Below are positions 1 through 8,215 of a DNA stretch of 64,000 nt, piece after piece; the first letter of the stretch is position 1; each line of letters starts with the position of its first letter. The DNA comes from Lysinibacillus sphaericus (GTDB taxonomy: Bacteria; Bacillota; Bacilli; Bacillales_A; Planococcaceae): positions 4,348,001 through 4,412,000 of the forward strand of contig NZ_CP019980.1 of the NCBI RefSeq assembly GCF_002982115.1, in the 5' to 3' direction. A model generated the notes under the pieces. That model was not told the DNA's origin. It saw only the letters and a program-made list of their open reading frames with translations, and ran no database searches. Position numbers and translations under genes: made by a program.

Positions 1-337
1 CTTGTGAGCGTGTGCCTGTTTTATAATCGACTTTTAAACCGGCCACTGTTGTTTTATCTGTGTAGTTTTTTATTGGTGTTGTCATGCCCTCGGCCTTTGG
101 ACGCTTATACCAAAGGTGAAAACCTCGACTTGTTTCTACACGTAACGATGGATAGACAGAATAAATATATTCGGCAGCCTCTGAACGTGTATCAAAGTCC
201 ACGACCACTATATCTTTTGTTAAAATGACACCGGCATCTTTATAATTTTTATGATCTGTAGAAAATATGTCGAATGAGTGTTTAGGCTTCTTTTCTTCTA
301 GCTCGATATAGCGCAATGGTTTTATAGTAGACTTCAA
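1..337 (-). CDS. Phage primase-polymerase (Prim-Pol), 5' part only
   Basis: The gene starts at a TTG at 337, preceded on the minus strand by a near-perfect AAAGGAGGTG site, and runs off the left edge after 112 codons. The visible protein has VVVDFDT near residue 48 and ETSRGFHLWYKRP near residue 72. These match the acidic metal-binding motif and the sGGxH-type motif of the archaeo-eukaryotic primase (Prim-Pol) fold of phage primases. It would make primers at the prophage replication fork, and a D5-type helicase half may follow outside the window. It is the last visible gene of the leftward early operon, downstream of the DNA polymerase. The domain call is from motifs only. Confidence 0.72.
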   Translation of the reverse strand, partial: MKSTIKPLRYIELEEKKPKHSFDIFSTDHKNYKDAGVILTKDIVVVDFDTRSEAAEYIYSVYPSLRVETSRGFHLWYKRPKAEGMTTPIKNYTDKTTVAGLKVDYKTGTRSQ

Positions 338-433
338 ACCGTAGCACCTCCTTTCTTACTTTCTTTATTAATAACTTAAAAACCACAACTTTTTTCCGAT
401 ATAATATGAAATATAAGGAAAGGTGGTATATCT

Positions 434-535
434 ATGAGCCAATGTCCAGCATGTGATCAATACACACTAGAAATTACTCACACTGAAGATGATATTGAAA
501 TCCGTTGTACAAATTGTGGATATGATGCAGATTAA
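434..535 (+). CDS. Tiny zinc-ribbon-like protein (33 aa)
   Basis: This short reading frame follows AAAGGTGG and an 8-base spacer. The product has two CxxC pairs (CPAC at residues 4-7 and CTNC at 25-28) separated by an acidic stretch, as in a minimal rubredoxin-like zinc ribbon. It is transcribed against the surrounding phage early genes and is followed at once by a good rho-independent hairpin, so it looks like a self-contained unit. Function is unknown. Small zinc ribbons of this kind are common in phage genomes. The ribosome site, both Cys pairs and the terminator support it being real. Confidence 0.6.
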   Translation: MSQCPACDQYTLEITHTEDDIEIRCTNCGYDAD

Positions 536-560
536 CAAGGGATATATTCCCTTGTTTTTT
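534..560 (+). terminator. Rho-independent terminator after the zinc-ribbon gene
   Basis: AACAAGGGA pairs with TCCCTTGTT across a TATAT-type loop and is followed by TTTTTTATTT on the plus strand. It separates the plus-strand mini-gene from the convergent phage gene ending at 559. Confidence 0.75.
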
Positions 561-978
561 ATTTAACTTCCACAGTACCATCTAAACCAACGTTATAAGG
601 AACACCCTCATGCTCATCTTCTAAATCATCAATGCTCATTTGTTGTGGTTGTATTAATAAAGAAATATTCGTACCAGCTGCAGGATAAATGGCGTTTACT
701 CTGTCTACATCCTCTGTTGCTACATTGAATTTGAGAACAGTCTTTTTATTGTCGCGCTGTAAGTTTACAAATTCAGCCTGAATCGACTCATATGGTCCCT
801 CATCATCTGAAATTGTTAAAATGGTAATTTTACCTGTTAACCTTAATAGATCAGCAGCATGCTTCGTTTCATCTGATAAAATATGAAACATTAAAACTTC
901 CTTTTTATCATCCTTTTGCATTTTCTTAAAAAGCACATTAATTTGAATATCGTTTGTTTGTACTGTTTCTGTTGTCAT
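559..978 (-). CDS. Phage early protein with internal duplication, function unknown
   Basis: An ATG at 978 has AGGAG 10 bases upstream; a TTG at 999 in frame would put the ribosome site inside the gene, so 978 is preferred. The 139-residue product is not recognised. It contains two similar halves of about 40 residues: MQKDDKKEVLMFHILSDE... ending TGKITILTI, and LQRDNKKTVLKFNVATED... ending GTNISLLI. Each is predicted as strand-helix-strand. It lies between the DNA polymerase and the primase, overlapping the polymerase stop region, so a replication-accessory role is likely by position only. Confidence 0.65.
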   Translation of the reverse strand: MTTETVQTNDIQINVLFKKMQKDDKKEVLMFHILSDETKHAADLLRLTGKITILTISDDEGPYESIQAEFVNLQRDNKKTVLKFNVATEDVDRVNAIYPAAGTNISLLIQPQQMSIDDLEDEHEGVPYNVGLDGTVEVK

Positions 979-991
979 TGAACACACGCTC

Positions 992-2710
992 CTACACAAA
1001 TAATTGTTTTTGAATCATTTTCACGTACCAATTTAAGTCAATTTTCCGTTTTTCAAAGTCTTTTAACTCACCATTCCACACAATAGCTTGCTCTGGACTA
1101 TTAGAAACCTTTTGGTATTTTTCATCACGTACCTTAAAAACACCACCTCGCTTCGGATCTGTTGTTGCAAATATCCGATTTACTTTCTGGAGCTCTTTCA
1201 TCTGCATTTGGCCATCTTCAAAAACCTCACACGTTATACCGTCAAATTTGCCAGCCTTCGCAACCAATTGAAAAGCCGTTAAATCCTTTTTAAACGTATT
1301 AATGACTGTCTTTTGGATAGGTATATCATGCATATAGTAATTGACCAGGGCTGCATCGATAATAGATAAACTATTACGTTCCCATGTCCCACCCTCGAAA
1401 TTCTTCATAATCCCTTTGGCAACAATTTTCCCATCTGCATAACGGACACAATAATTATTGGCATCACGTTGAGCAATTTTATTAATCTCATTTACTTTGA
1501 AAGTTATTTCATAGTGTTTACTAAATCGCTCAATTACTTCATCGATAAACGGTCGAAACGACTTGTCCTCATACTTAACAATTAATCCATCTGTATTTGA
1601 TTGAATAAGCTCTATAAACGGCTCTAATAATACAATCAAATGGGTAAGAATGAGTTGGCCATTTACTACGATGTTGTTAAATTGTTGTGGATCAAACAAT
1701 GCATTAAATTCCGACTTGCAAGCACCTACTGCAGCATTGAGCAAAATTTTATATATTTCCTCTTTTGATTCACCTGCAGCTTGATACTTTAATCGATCCT
1801 GATATATTTTTTCGTATCGTTCAGGCATCTTGGCGGCTCTACTTATAAAGCCATTATTAATTTTTAATGTTGGAAAATACGATTTCGCATCGATGTGTAA
1901 AAAGTACCCTTCACTCAAATAATTTTCTTTCGCTGCATGCAATCCACCAAAGCCATACGTATGTGTTAATCCAGCAAGCTTATATTCAAATTGTCGTTTT
2001 TCTAAATCTGTTATGGATCCACCTTCTAAATAGGACACATGGATATTGTTATAAAAATCGACAACTGATTTTGGCAATTCATTTATTTTGAGTCTCTTGT
2101 CATAGCTAAGTTTTAATCGATCGCGCTTGTGGTCCTTCATTTTAAAGGCTTTTAATACGGTAGATGCTAAATTTGCTCTTGTCTTTTTTACATCAGATGG
2201 ATGTAATTTGAACGTATCAATAATTTCAAATTTGGAAGTAAAATAATCTTCACGTTTTTGAAAGGCTTCTCCGGTGGCTTTTACATCGTTTTCACAATAA
2301 TCAAGGATTGTTTGGACTTCCTCCGGTGTTAAATCCTTTTGGTCAAAATCAACAGGCGTTTCAATTATATTCATGCCTAAATTGGCCATAGCCTCTTTTA
2401 AAGAGAGTGATTTATTTATCAACTCTTGTCTTACATCCAAAGTAAGAAAGCCACAATTTACTTTTCTTTTAAATGTGCCAGCCATAATTTGTTGACTAAT
2501 TTTATATGGGTTTTGGTCTGTTAGAATAGCCCATAAAATGATGTCGTCATAATAATAATTATTAAAGCCAACAAGAATATCTTTTGAAGAAAGAGCGCTT
2601 TGTAGGCGCTCTTTATCATTGTGTATGCGTATGATTCTATTGTTGGCCAGATTTAAGATGACACACATCCAATCATTAGGGAAAACCTCAAAATCATACA
2701 CTTTGAACAT
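992..2710 (-). CDS. Phage DNA polymerase, family-B-like, with 3'-5' exonuclease
   Basis: The 572-residue protein starts with an exonuclease domain: DFEVF at about residue 7 (Exo I), VGFNNYYYDD near 48 (Exo II) and YCENDVKAT near 138 (Exo III). The polymerase half has DAKSYFPTLKINNGF (motif A-like), KILLNAAVGA (motif B, KxxxNxxxG) and SNTDGLIVKY (motif C, the DTD-like catalytic acid). The size suits a small phage replicative polymerase. It sits 1 base after the DUF3268-DUF669 gene and just before the duplicated protein and primase, within one leftward operon. Motif C has NTDG rather than DTDS, as in divergent phage enzymes. Family A is the alternative but fits the motifs less well. Confidence 0.85.
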   Translation of the reverse strand: MFKVYDFEVFPNDWMCVILNLANNRIIRIHNDKERLQSALSSKDILVGFNNYYYDDIILWAILTDQNPYKISQQIMAGTFKRKVNCGFLTLDVRQELINKSLSLKEAMANLGMNIIETPVDFDQKDLTPEEVQTILDYCENDVKATGEAFQKREDYFTSKFEIIDTFKLHPSDVKKTRANLASTVLKAFKMKDHKRDRLKLSYDKRLKINELPKSVVDFYNNIHVSYLEGGSITDLEKRQFEYKLAGLTHTYGFGGLHAAKENYLSEGYFLHIDAKSYFPTLKINNGFISRAAKMPERYEKIYQDRLKYQAAGESKEEIYKILLNAAVGACKSEFNALFDPQQFNNIVVNGQLILTHLIVLLEPFIELIQSNTDGLIVKYEDKSFRPFIDEVIERFSKHYEITFKVNEINKIAQRDANNYCVRYADGKIVAKGIMKNFEGGTWERNSLSIIDAALVNYYMHDIPIQKTVINTFKKDLTAFQLVAKAGKFDGITCEVFEDGQMQMKELQKVNRIFATTDPKRGGVFKVRDEKYQKVSNSPEQAIVWNGELKDFEKRKIDLNWYVKMIQKQLFV

Positions 2711-2711
2711 A

Positions 2712-3509
2712 TTATAATGGCTCCGGTTGGCTTAATGAGAAGTTAACGAATGTACCATTTTTAGATTTAGAATGCTTAATATCCATTTCGCATTGGGTGC
2801 CTAGTGCTTCCTTAAATGCATTGACTAAATCAGTCTCAGGTGAACCGAAAACAGAAGGGTCCAATTCGATGTTTAGTGCATATGCACATTTCATCGTTTG
2901 TTTTAATGCTCGTGCCATCATTTTTTCGGTGAAGAAGATCATTCCAAAATGTTTACGGTTTTCAAACCCTTCATTTAATAGTTCAAGATCAAGTTGTAAC
3001 CATTCTGTGCCTTTATCATTTACACGCCATTGCACCTCTGAAAGTACAACATCATATCCACCCTCTGGAAGTGCCTCGTGATCGTCCACCGGTGATGTTT
3101 TAGGATCAAATCCCTCTGCTAATAATTTTTGAGCCATAGCTGCTAAGTTACTCATATTCTTCGTCTCCTTTGGTAATAGTGATAATAATTTTTTACATTG
3201 TTCTTTATCAAACATACCGATATGTGCCGTTTCTCGTGTTAATCCCATCATATCGGCTAATTGTTGATATGCTTTTGAACGACTAACTTTTCCATACTTC
3301 CACCGAACATCAAATCGTGCATGGCACAATTTACGTAATTCCCTCAATTCAGCATTTGCCATTGTGCCAAGTGGCGTTTTACCTCGCCCATGCGTGCCTA
3401 CCCTAGCATCACATGGCCTACATATATATAAGTTGGTGCGATAATCCGTGCCATAAAAATCTTTCGAACTGATAAACTCAGCTTGTTCTTGGCAATATGG
3501 ACAAATCAT
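2712..3509 (-). CDS. Fused DUF3268 zinc-finger / DUF669 ssDNA-binding-like protein
   Basis: Residues 1-113 are a DUF3268-type phage domain with CPYC at 3-6 and CRPC at 30-33 (a zinc site). Residues 119-265 resemble DUF669, the acidic phage protein usually encoded beside a Sak4-like ATPase and suspected to bind single-stranded DNA. The two are normally separate genes. At the junction an ATG at 3155 (residue 119) has AAGGAG at 8-9 bases spacing, a complete ribosome site inside the frame. The start overlaps the upstream ATPase stop by 4 bases (ATGA). Internal initiation could therefore make a stand-alone C-terminal protein. Domain names are from memory of the families, not from a search. Confidence 0.75.
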   Translation of the reverse strand: MICPYCQEQAEFISSKDFYGTDYRTNLYICRPCDARVGTHGRGKTPLGTMANAELRELRKLCHARFDVRWKYGKVSRSKAYQQLADMMGLTRETAHIGMFDKEQCKKLLSLLPKETKNMSNLAAMAQKLLAEGFDPKTSPVDDHEALPEGGYDVVLSEVQWRVNDKGTEWLQLDLELLNEGFENRKHFGMIFFTEKMMARALKQTMKCAYALNIELDPSVFGSPETDLVNAFKEALGTQCEMDIKHSKSKNGTFVNFSLSQPEPL

Positions 3510-4582
3510 TTAGTACGTGGAGCTCGCGGTGCCCTTGGAGCACCTGGTCTCGCTGTACGTGGTGCTTTTACAGTTGTATTCGGTGCATTGGCTGGCGGTG
3601 GGTTGTCATTCACATATTGTTCGATGCCAGGATCACTATTATTTTCAGTAATCTTTTGTTTTAATTTTTCTGCTTCTTCACTCTGAATAGATTCAGCTCC
3701 ACCATGATAGTTAACACATACATCACCTGATTCAGTTTCAAATTGCGGTTCACCACATACAGCGCAATACATTCCTGTATACTTTGGCTCTACATTTGTT
3801 TCTGCCGATACTTCCTCAGCCAATTCATTTAGTGTTTTCTTTTCTTCTACAGGTGTTGTAGATTCTTCTACTTTAGGTTGTGGAGCTGTAGCATTCCCTT
3901 TATCAAATGCACCGATAACAGAATCTAAAATATTTAAAATACGCTCGTCTTCAATCCAGTCACGTTGATAATTTTTACGGCGATCTACAACACGACGAAG
4001 ATATTTTTTACCGATTTTTTGGCACATAATGTTTAAATCGCAGTTACCATTTACAACATTTAAATCCTTATCCCCTAGTGATGGGATTGGCTTTTCAACG
4101 TTATTTTCAAGCTTAGTAGCATAACGGCTGATATAAATAACGTTCATCGGTAGGGCTTTAAGTCGAACCACAATAGAAGTAATGAAAGTTTTACGTAAAC
4201 CCCAGCCTTTTCCATATGGAACGTCACCAATATAATCAACGTCGTTTTCTTCGCAAATTGCTTGCTCAATTAGGGTTACTAAATCATCAATTACATCAAT
4301 AACCACAGTTTCAAAACCATGACCGCCCTTTTCCAAGTCTTTAATAAGCTCTAACATTTGTTCAACAACAGTCTTTTTAATTGCACCTGTCTTTGGATCA
4401 CGTTCATTTTTCAAATCAACTGATGGTGTTTCAATTTGCGCTGCATTCCCATCTGTATTGAAAATAACTGGATTAGGAAACTCACTAGCTAAATAGGATT
4501 TACCATTCATTGTTGGTCCCCAGATGAAATAATTACGTGGTGTTTCAATTGTTTTCTTTGGTTTGTTTGGTGGTAGTGCCAT
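3506..4582 (-). CDS. Phage P-loop recombination ATPase (AAA_24 / Sak4-like)
   Basis: The protein has a Walker A motif GPTMNGKS at about residue 23 and a Walker B-like strand VVIDVIDDL near residue 95. In phages, AAA_24/Sak4 proteins are RecA-core enzymes for single-strand annealing or exchange and work with an exonuclease and an SSB, both of which flank it here. The C-terminal third is a low-complexity linker, then a CxxC...C zinc motif (CAVC near 273), then a basic Arg/Pro/Ala-rich tail that may contact DNA. It starts 2 bases after the YqaJ-type gene and overlaps the next gene by 4 bases. At 358 residues it is longer than typical Sak4 because of this tail. Confidence 0.8.
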   Translation of the reverse strand: MALPPNKPKKTIETPRNYFIWGPTMNGKSYLASEFPNPVIFNTDGNAAQIETPSVDLKNERDPKTGAIKKTVVEQMLELIKDLEKGGHGFETVVIDVIDDLVTLIEQAICEENDVDYIGDVPYGKGWGLRKTFITSIVVRLKALPMNVIYISRYATKLENNVEKPIPSLGDKDLNVVNGNCDLNIMCQKIGKKYLRRVVDRRKNYQRDWIEDERILNILDSVIGAFDKGNATAPQPKVEESTTPVEEKKTLNELAEEVSAETNVEPKYTGMYCAVCGEPQFETESGDVCVNYHGGAESIQSEEAEKLKQKITENNSDPGIEQYVNDNPPPANAPNTTVKAPRTARPGAPRAPRAPRTK

Positions 4583-4584
4583 TG

Positions 4585-5496
4585 TTATTTAGCCTCCTTC
4601 ACTTTTTTCATAGAAATTTTTGCATAGCCCTTTTTAGGTGTTACTTTTTCAAACCTTTTAGCAATTCGTGGATGTGATTCACGTAAAGCTTTTGAATCTA
4701 TTGAGGTCGATTCAGTAGGAAGAACCAAAGTAATTGTGCATTGGTCCGTTTCAAATGATTTCACTTTGTGTTCCATCATTAATTGATAAAGTTTGTCCTT
4801 TATAGCTTTGTACTGCGTTTCAATCTCTTTATACGATTGCATTTGCACCTCGAATGCCTCTACCTTACTAGCAACAATAGCAATCTCATTTTTTTCTTCT
4901 AAAGTAATAGAATAAAAATCAGCTTCGGACATTTCCGGATTTTGTTTCAATGCCTCGCAACGTTTCCAGAACAACTCAATGGCTTGTAAAATTTGATTTG
5001 CGTATGCTTCGTCAAAATGGATGACCTCAATTTTTAAAAGCTCTGGGTCGAATTCAGCATCGAAATTGTCTGGACGTTCATATAAAGCCAACCATCCTGC
5101 AGGTAAATCAAATACGTACATGTAAAGTTGCATTTGTGCCTTGTAAACTTCCATTGTTGGTTTTTTCCCATGTGTTTTAATTTCAAGTAACAACAATTCC
5201 GTTTTATCAGCACCATCACAGTTACCACGAATACCAAGTTCTTTATCTATCACAGTATCCGGTTGAAAATTCGTTTCGTTTATTACATTAATATAGTCAC
5301 GAATTTGTGGCTCCATTGTTTGTCCATATACCGTATATTCATTTCCTTCAAATACAGTTGGTACTAATCCCGTTTTTTCTTTTGCAAGCTCGTATTGTGA
5401 TTTGTATTTGCTTAAGCCTAAAATTATAGGAACGTCCGAACCTCCTACAAAAGAACGGCGGTTTTCAGTGACATTTTTATCATCTGTTTGGAACAT
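4585..5496 (-). CDS. YqaJ-type viral recombinase/exonuclease
   Basis: The N-terminal RRSFVGGSDVPIILGLSKYKS is the typical opening of YqaJ/RecE-like phage nucleases. The PD-(D/E)xK core is visible as GNCDGAD near residue 94 followed by LLLLEIKTHGK near residue 103, giving the D...ExK metal site. The C-terminal 80 residues are a coiled-coil and basic tail. The enzyme would resect double-stranded ends to 3' overhangs for the neighbouring Sak4-like ATPase and DUF669 protein. The start codon directly abuts the preceding gene's stop, consistent with translational coupling in the early operon. Confidence 0.85.
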   Translation of the reverse strand: MFQTDDKNVTENRRSFVGGSDVPIILGLSKYKSQYELAKEKTGLVPTVFEGNEYTVYGQTMEPQIRDYINVINETNFQPDTVIDKELGIRGNCDGADKTELLLLEIKTHGKKPTMEVYKAQMQLYMYVFDLPAGWLALYERPDNFDAEFDPELLKIEVIHFDEAYANQILQAIELFWKRCEALKQNPEMSEADFYSITLEEKNEIAIVASKVEAFEVQMQSYKEIETQYKAIKDKLYQLMMEHKVKSFETDQCTITLVLPTESTSIDSKALRESHPRIAKRFEKVTPKKGYAKISMKKVKEAK

Positions 5497-5796
5497 CTAT
5501 TTTTCTCCCTCCAAAGCAATCTTTATTTTGTTATGAATTTCCTCCACTTGTTTTAAGTAGTTTTTCAAACCATTTATAGCTTTTTTATCAATCAATAACT
5601 CTTTGTTAACAATTACAGTTAAAGCGTTCAAAATGGTATTAGAATAACCTTTAAATCGCCACTTAGATGTTGTCTCTTTGGTCGTTGGATTATAAACTTC
5701 TTCAAGACGTTCAATTTGGACATTCAGATTGTCGTATTCTTTAATACGGACAGTACCCAAATCAATGAGTATGGGTTTTTCCTTTGTTTCAGCCAT
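5497..5796 (-). CDS. Phage early protein, unknown (99 aa)
   Basis: An ATG at 5796 has GGAGG about 10 bases upstream inside the end of the helicase gene; an in-frame GTG at 5805 would sit on top of that site. The protein is charged, with a predicted beta-rich first half (RIKEYDNLNVQIERLEEVYNP) and a helical lysine-rich C-terminus. No known domain is recognised. It is tightly packed between the SNF2 helicase and the YqaJ-type nuclease, so it belongs to the replication/recombination operon. Confidence 0.7.
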   Translation of the reverse strand: MAETKEKPILIDLGTVRIKEYDNLNVQIERLEEVYNPTTKETTSKWRFKGYSNTILNALTVIVNKELLIDKKAINGLKNYLKQVEEIHNKIKIALEGEK

Positions 5797-5801
5797 CTGC
5801 C

Positions 5802-7058
5802 TCACCCCTCCAAGTAACGAACAAACAACTCATCCGTGAAATCTTTCTTTGTTTTCAAGGCACCGTATATTAATTCCTCGATTGTATCTTTGGTAATGAA
5901 ATGATAGACTGTGACCTTTTTATCTTGGCCATTACGATACGCTCTACCTAATGACTGCTCGTAATCTTGCAAGCTATAAGTTGGTGTATAGAAAATAACA
6001 AGGTTGGCATATTGCAATTCAATTCCTGCAGCACCAGCCTGGTATTGAACAAGGGTCACACTCCCCTTTAACTTTGGCCATGTATTACGAGCTGGCAGTT
6101 CAGATCGTTGACCACTCACCTCGAACACTTTTTTCTTCAACTTAGTCATTAATAAAAGCAGCGCTTCTTTTTCAGCCTTAAAGTTATAAAAAATAATAAT
6201 GTTTTCATTGGTACTTTCAGCTAGCATTTCAATATATTCGAGCTTGTTCTTTTGATTGGCATAGAATCGTAACCCCTGTGCAAGCTTTGGATAAGTGTCG
6301 TAGACAACCTTTTCACCATCAACTTCTAAAATGCGATCTTTCTTTAACTTCAAATACTCATTGGATCGCTTGAAAAATACGTCTTCAATAACCATTGGCG
6401 GTAAATCCAGACAATCATCCTTAGATAGTTTCACACTAAAAGATTGATACATTTGTTTGAGCACATTTTCACGTGTCCACCCAACAACTTTATTCACTCG
6501 GCGTTGACCAAGATAAAGTGTGTCAAATACTCCATATTCCCGCTCAAATTGCGTTTTACTTTGCGCCAAATTAAACATAATGAAATAGTTTATTGTATCG
6601 CCCCACCCATTGCTTGACGGTGTTGCAGATAAGAGTACAAAATAAGTACTGGCTTTAACTAAGTTTTTAGCAGCCTTACCACGCTGTGATGTGGATGTTT
6701 TTACATAATGGCATTCATCGAATATGACAAACCATCCTTTATATTTCTTCCAATCTGCAAATAACTTGCCATAAGACAATAGATCGTAACTAATTTCAAT
6801 ACCGTAATAATTAGCGACCGTTTGAATATCCCTATCCCATCCACCTTCTTTTATTTTTTGTGGTGGTGCCACAATCAAAAGTGGCTCTCCATTGCTATGG
6901 AGCAAATAATGGTGAATAGATAAAATAGTTTTCCCTGTGCCAGTATCAAGCGCATATAAATAATTTGCTTTTGCTTTCTGTAGCACATCTTTTTGATACT
7001 CATATAACATGGAATCGGTCGAGATTATTTCGGACATCTTCGACACTGTATGCGACAA
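5802..7058 (-). CDS. Phage SNF2-family DEAD/DECH helicase
   Basis: Motif I is LDTGTGKT, motif II FDECH, motif III LLSATPSS. The C-terminal RecA lobe carries the QYQAGAAGIELQYAN and QSLGRAYRNGQDKKV motifs (V and VI). At about 400 residues it is the compact form typical of phage early operons. Two starts are possible: a TTG at 7058 with GGAGG 8 bases upstream, or an ATG at 7010 that gives a conventional N-terminus (MLYEYQKDVL) and a short overlap with the VRR-NUC gene. Paired VRR-NUC plus SNF2 genes are a common phage arrangement; a joint role in DNA processing is inferred. Confidence 0.88.
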   Translation of the reverse strand: MSHTVSKMSEIISTDSMLYEYQKDVLQKAKANYLYALDTGTGKTILSIHHYLLHSNGEPLLIVAPPQKIKEGGWDRDIQTVANYYGIEISYDLLSYGKLFADWKKYKGWFVIFDECHYVKTSTSQRGKAAKNLVKASTYFVLLSATPSSNGWGDTINYFIMFNLAQSKTQFEREYGVFDTLYLGQRRVNKVVGWTRENVLKQMYQSFSVKLSKDDCLDLPPMVIEDVFFKRSNEYLKLKKDRILEVDGEKVVYDTYPKLAQGLRFYANQKNKLEYIEMLAESTNENIIIFYNFKAEKEALLLLMTKLKKKVFEVSGQRSELPARNTWPKLKGSVTLVQYQAGAAGIELQYANLVIFYTPTYSLQDYEQSLGRAYRNGQDKKVTVYHFITKDTIEELIYGALKTKKDFTDELFVRYLEG

Positions 7059-7296
7059 ATGCTACACCTCCAGCAGCTTGAATTTTTTCGATATTGTATT
7101 TTTGTAGCTCGCTCACAACGCCACCTGGTCGCTTTACTTCAATGCCTACGAACTTTCCATTGATACAAGCTAGGATGTCAGGTATTCCTGACTTTTGAAA
7201 CATGTCGCCATGCACTTTCATCCACCAATAACCTTGCGAGTCGAGCCATTTCTTTATTTGATTTTCAATTGTTTTTTCGAGTGGTTTTCTCGTCAT
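7000..7296 (-). CDS. VRR-NUC domain nuclease
   Basis: A 98-residue single-domain nuclease. The PD-(D/E)xK core is seen as E-x-x-x-x-x-Q near the N-terminus, SGIPDILA in the middle and GIEVKRPGG, giving the D...ExK metal ligands. An ATG at 7296 follows GGGAGG by 12 bases; an in-frame TTG at 7308 touches that site and is less likely. The 3' end overlaps the helicase frame. VRR-NUC proteins are structure-specific nucleases, and stand-alone ones are frequent in phages beside an SNF2 helicase. Confidence 0.85.
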   Translation of the reverse strand: MTRKPLEKTIENQIKKWLDSQGYWWMKVHGDMFQKSGIPDILACINGKFVGIEVKRPGGVVSELQKYNIEKIQAAGGVAFVAYSVEDVRNNLDRFHVI

Positions 7297-7352
7297 ACTA
7301 GGAAACAACCTCCCGATTTGATATACTGATTTCAGATAAATTATTTTGATTG

Positions 7353-7392
7353 GAGCCTATGACCGGTGCAACGGTATAGGCTCTTATTTTTT
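7353..7392 (+). terminator. Hairpin with U-tract on plus strand
   Basis: GAGCCTAT pairs with ATAGGCTC and inside it ACCG pairs with CGGT; TTATTTTTT follows on the plus strand. There is no plus-strand gene here, so it would stop antisense readthrough into the early operon. On the minus strand it forms directly after the stop of the small gene at 7384 and could act as a processing or stability element. Confidence 0.5.
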
Positions 7393-7512
7393 GTCCACTA
7401 CAATAGTTCCTTGCTGCCATTCGGCAACGAACTCATGAAACTTCCAGCCTTTATTGGCTAGATTATGTTTTACGAAATAATCACCCAAGACTTCTAAAAG
7501 ACAATCATTCAT
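7384..7512 (-). CDS. Small phage protein (42 aa), unknown
   Basis: This 42-codon frame begins MNDCLLEVLGDYFVKHN and ends VVDKK. It fills the gap between the 86-residue gene and the VRR-NUC gene on the same strand, with a weak AGGGG ribosome site about 10 bases upstream and its stop touching a strong hairpin. The composition (Trp, Phe, His) is protein-like. No function is known. Confidence 0.5.
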   Translation of the reverse strand: MNDCLLEVLGDYFVKHNLANKGWKFHEFVAEWQQGTIVVDKK

Positions 7513-7524
7513 TAGACTCAACCC

Positions 7525-7785
7525 CTACCATTTAATAGTTAGACCTAAGCCTGAAAGATGCCTACTAGCTTTGTAGCCATTCTCTAGTAGTACCGATTGA
7601 AAAATGGATACAATTTGTTTGTCTGTATTGTGGTAATATGTGTACTCACAAAGACCTTTTTCAGCTTGCGTTTCAATCCCTTTAATAAGTTTTTTAAATT
7701 CATCGCTTTCCAATGCATTTGCCTTCAATTTACTAAAATTACTACCAGCAACTTTTTTCATTTCATCTGCAGGTTGAAGTTTCAT
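7525..7785 (-). CDS. Phage early protein, unknown (86 aa)
   Basis: The ATG at 7785 lies 8 bases after AGGAGGTG, which itself forms the last codons of the upstream gene, so the two are translationally coupled. The protein (MKLQPADEMKKVAGSNFSK...) is small and mixed alpha/beta, with CEYTYYHNTDKQIVSIFQ in the centre. I do not recognise a family. Its place after the DUF6877-like gene suggests a conserved phage early pair. Confidence 0.7.
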   Translation of the reverse strand: MKLQPADEMKKVAGSNFSKLKANALESDEFKKLIKGIETQAEKGLCEYTYYHNTDKQIVSIFQSVLLENGYKASRHLSGLGLTIKW

Positions 7786-7788
7786 CAC

Positions 7789-8019
7789 TCATTCACCTCC
7801 TCTCAATGCCTGGTAAACTTTCTTTGCATATGCAACTTGTTGCTTAATGTATGGATCTGTTTCTTTTCCACCACTCGCTAGCCAGTCACCTATTCGCTGT
7901 TTAACATCTGATAGAACGTTTAAAGGTAACTCGCAGGCAATTTGGTGTAGCTCATATAATGGCGTAACACTTGTTAAGGCTTCACCGACTAATGCAACTG
8001 GTACTGGTTTAATGTTCAT
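7789..8019 (-). CDS. DUF6877-like phage protein
   Basis: The 76-residue protein has the pattern LPLNVLSDVKQRIGDWLASGGKETDPYIKQQVAYAKKV, which I recognise as the DUF6877 signature seen in Firmicutes phages and plasmids. The start overlaps the stop of the HTH gene (ATGA) and has AAGGTG at 7 bases. Function is unknown; the position just after an excisionase-like gene is typical. Confidence 0.72.
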   Translation of the reverse strand: MNIKPVPVALVGEALTSVTPLYELHQIACELPLNVLSDVKQRIGDWLASGGKETDPYIKQQVAYAKKVYQALRGGE

Positions 8020-8198
8020 TTGTTTTCACCTTCTGTATTAGTAATTAGCCAATCTTCAATAGTTTGACGATGAAACAAAATACGACCACGCACTTTTTTA
8101 TGTGGAATCTCATTTTGACGAGCCATAGTGTAAATAGTTGTTTTACCTACACCAATTAATCCAGCAACTTCATTAACTGATAAAGTTATTTTTTCCAC
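8016..8198 (-). CDS. Excisionase-type helix-turn-helix protein
   Basis: A 60-residue MerR/excisionase-like HTH_17 protein: LSVNEVAGLIGVGKTTIYTMARQNEIPHKKVRGRILFHRQTIEDWL. This is the classic winged-helix layout of Xis and phage-encoded DNA-binding proteins. The GTG at 8198 (VEKITL) sits 8 bases after AAGGGG; the upstream in-frame GTG at 8207 overlaps that site. It could be Xis for the tyrosine integrase at 9571 or an early transcription factor. Confidence 0.8.
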   Translation of the reverse strand: MEKITLSVNEVAGLIGVGKTTIYTMARQNEIPHKKVRGRILFHRQTIEDWLITNTEGENK

Positions 8199-8215
8199 GA
8201 CTATCACCCCTTACA

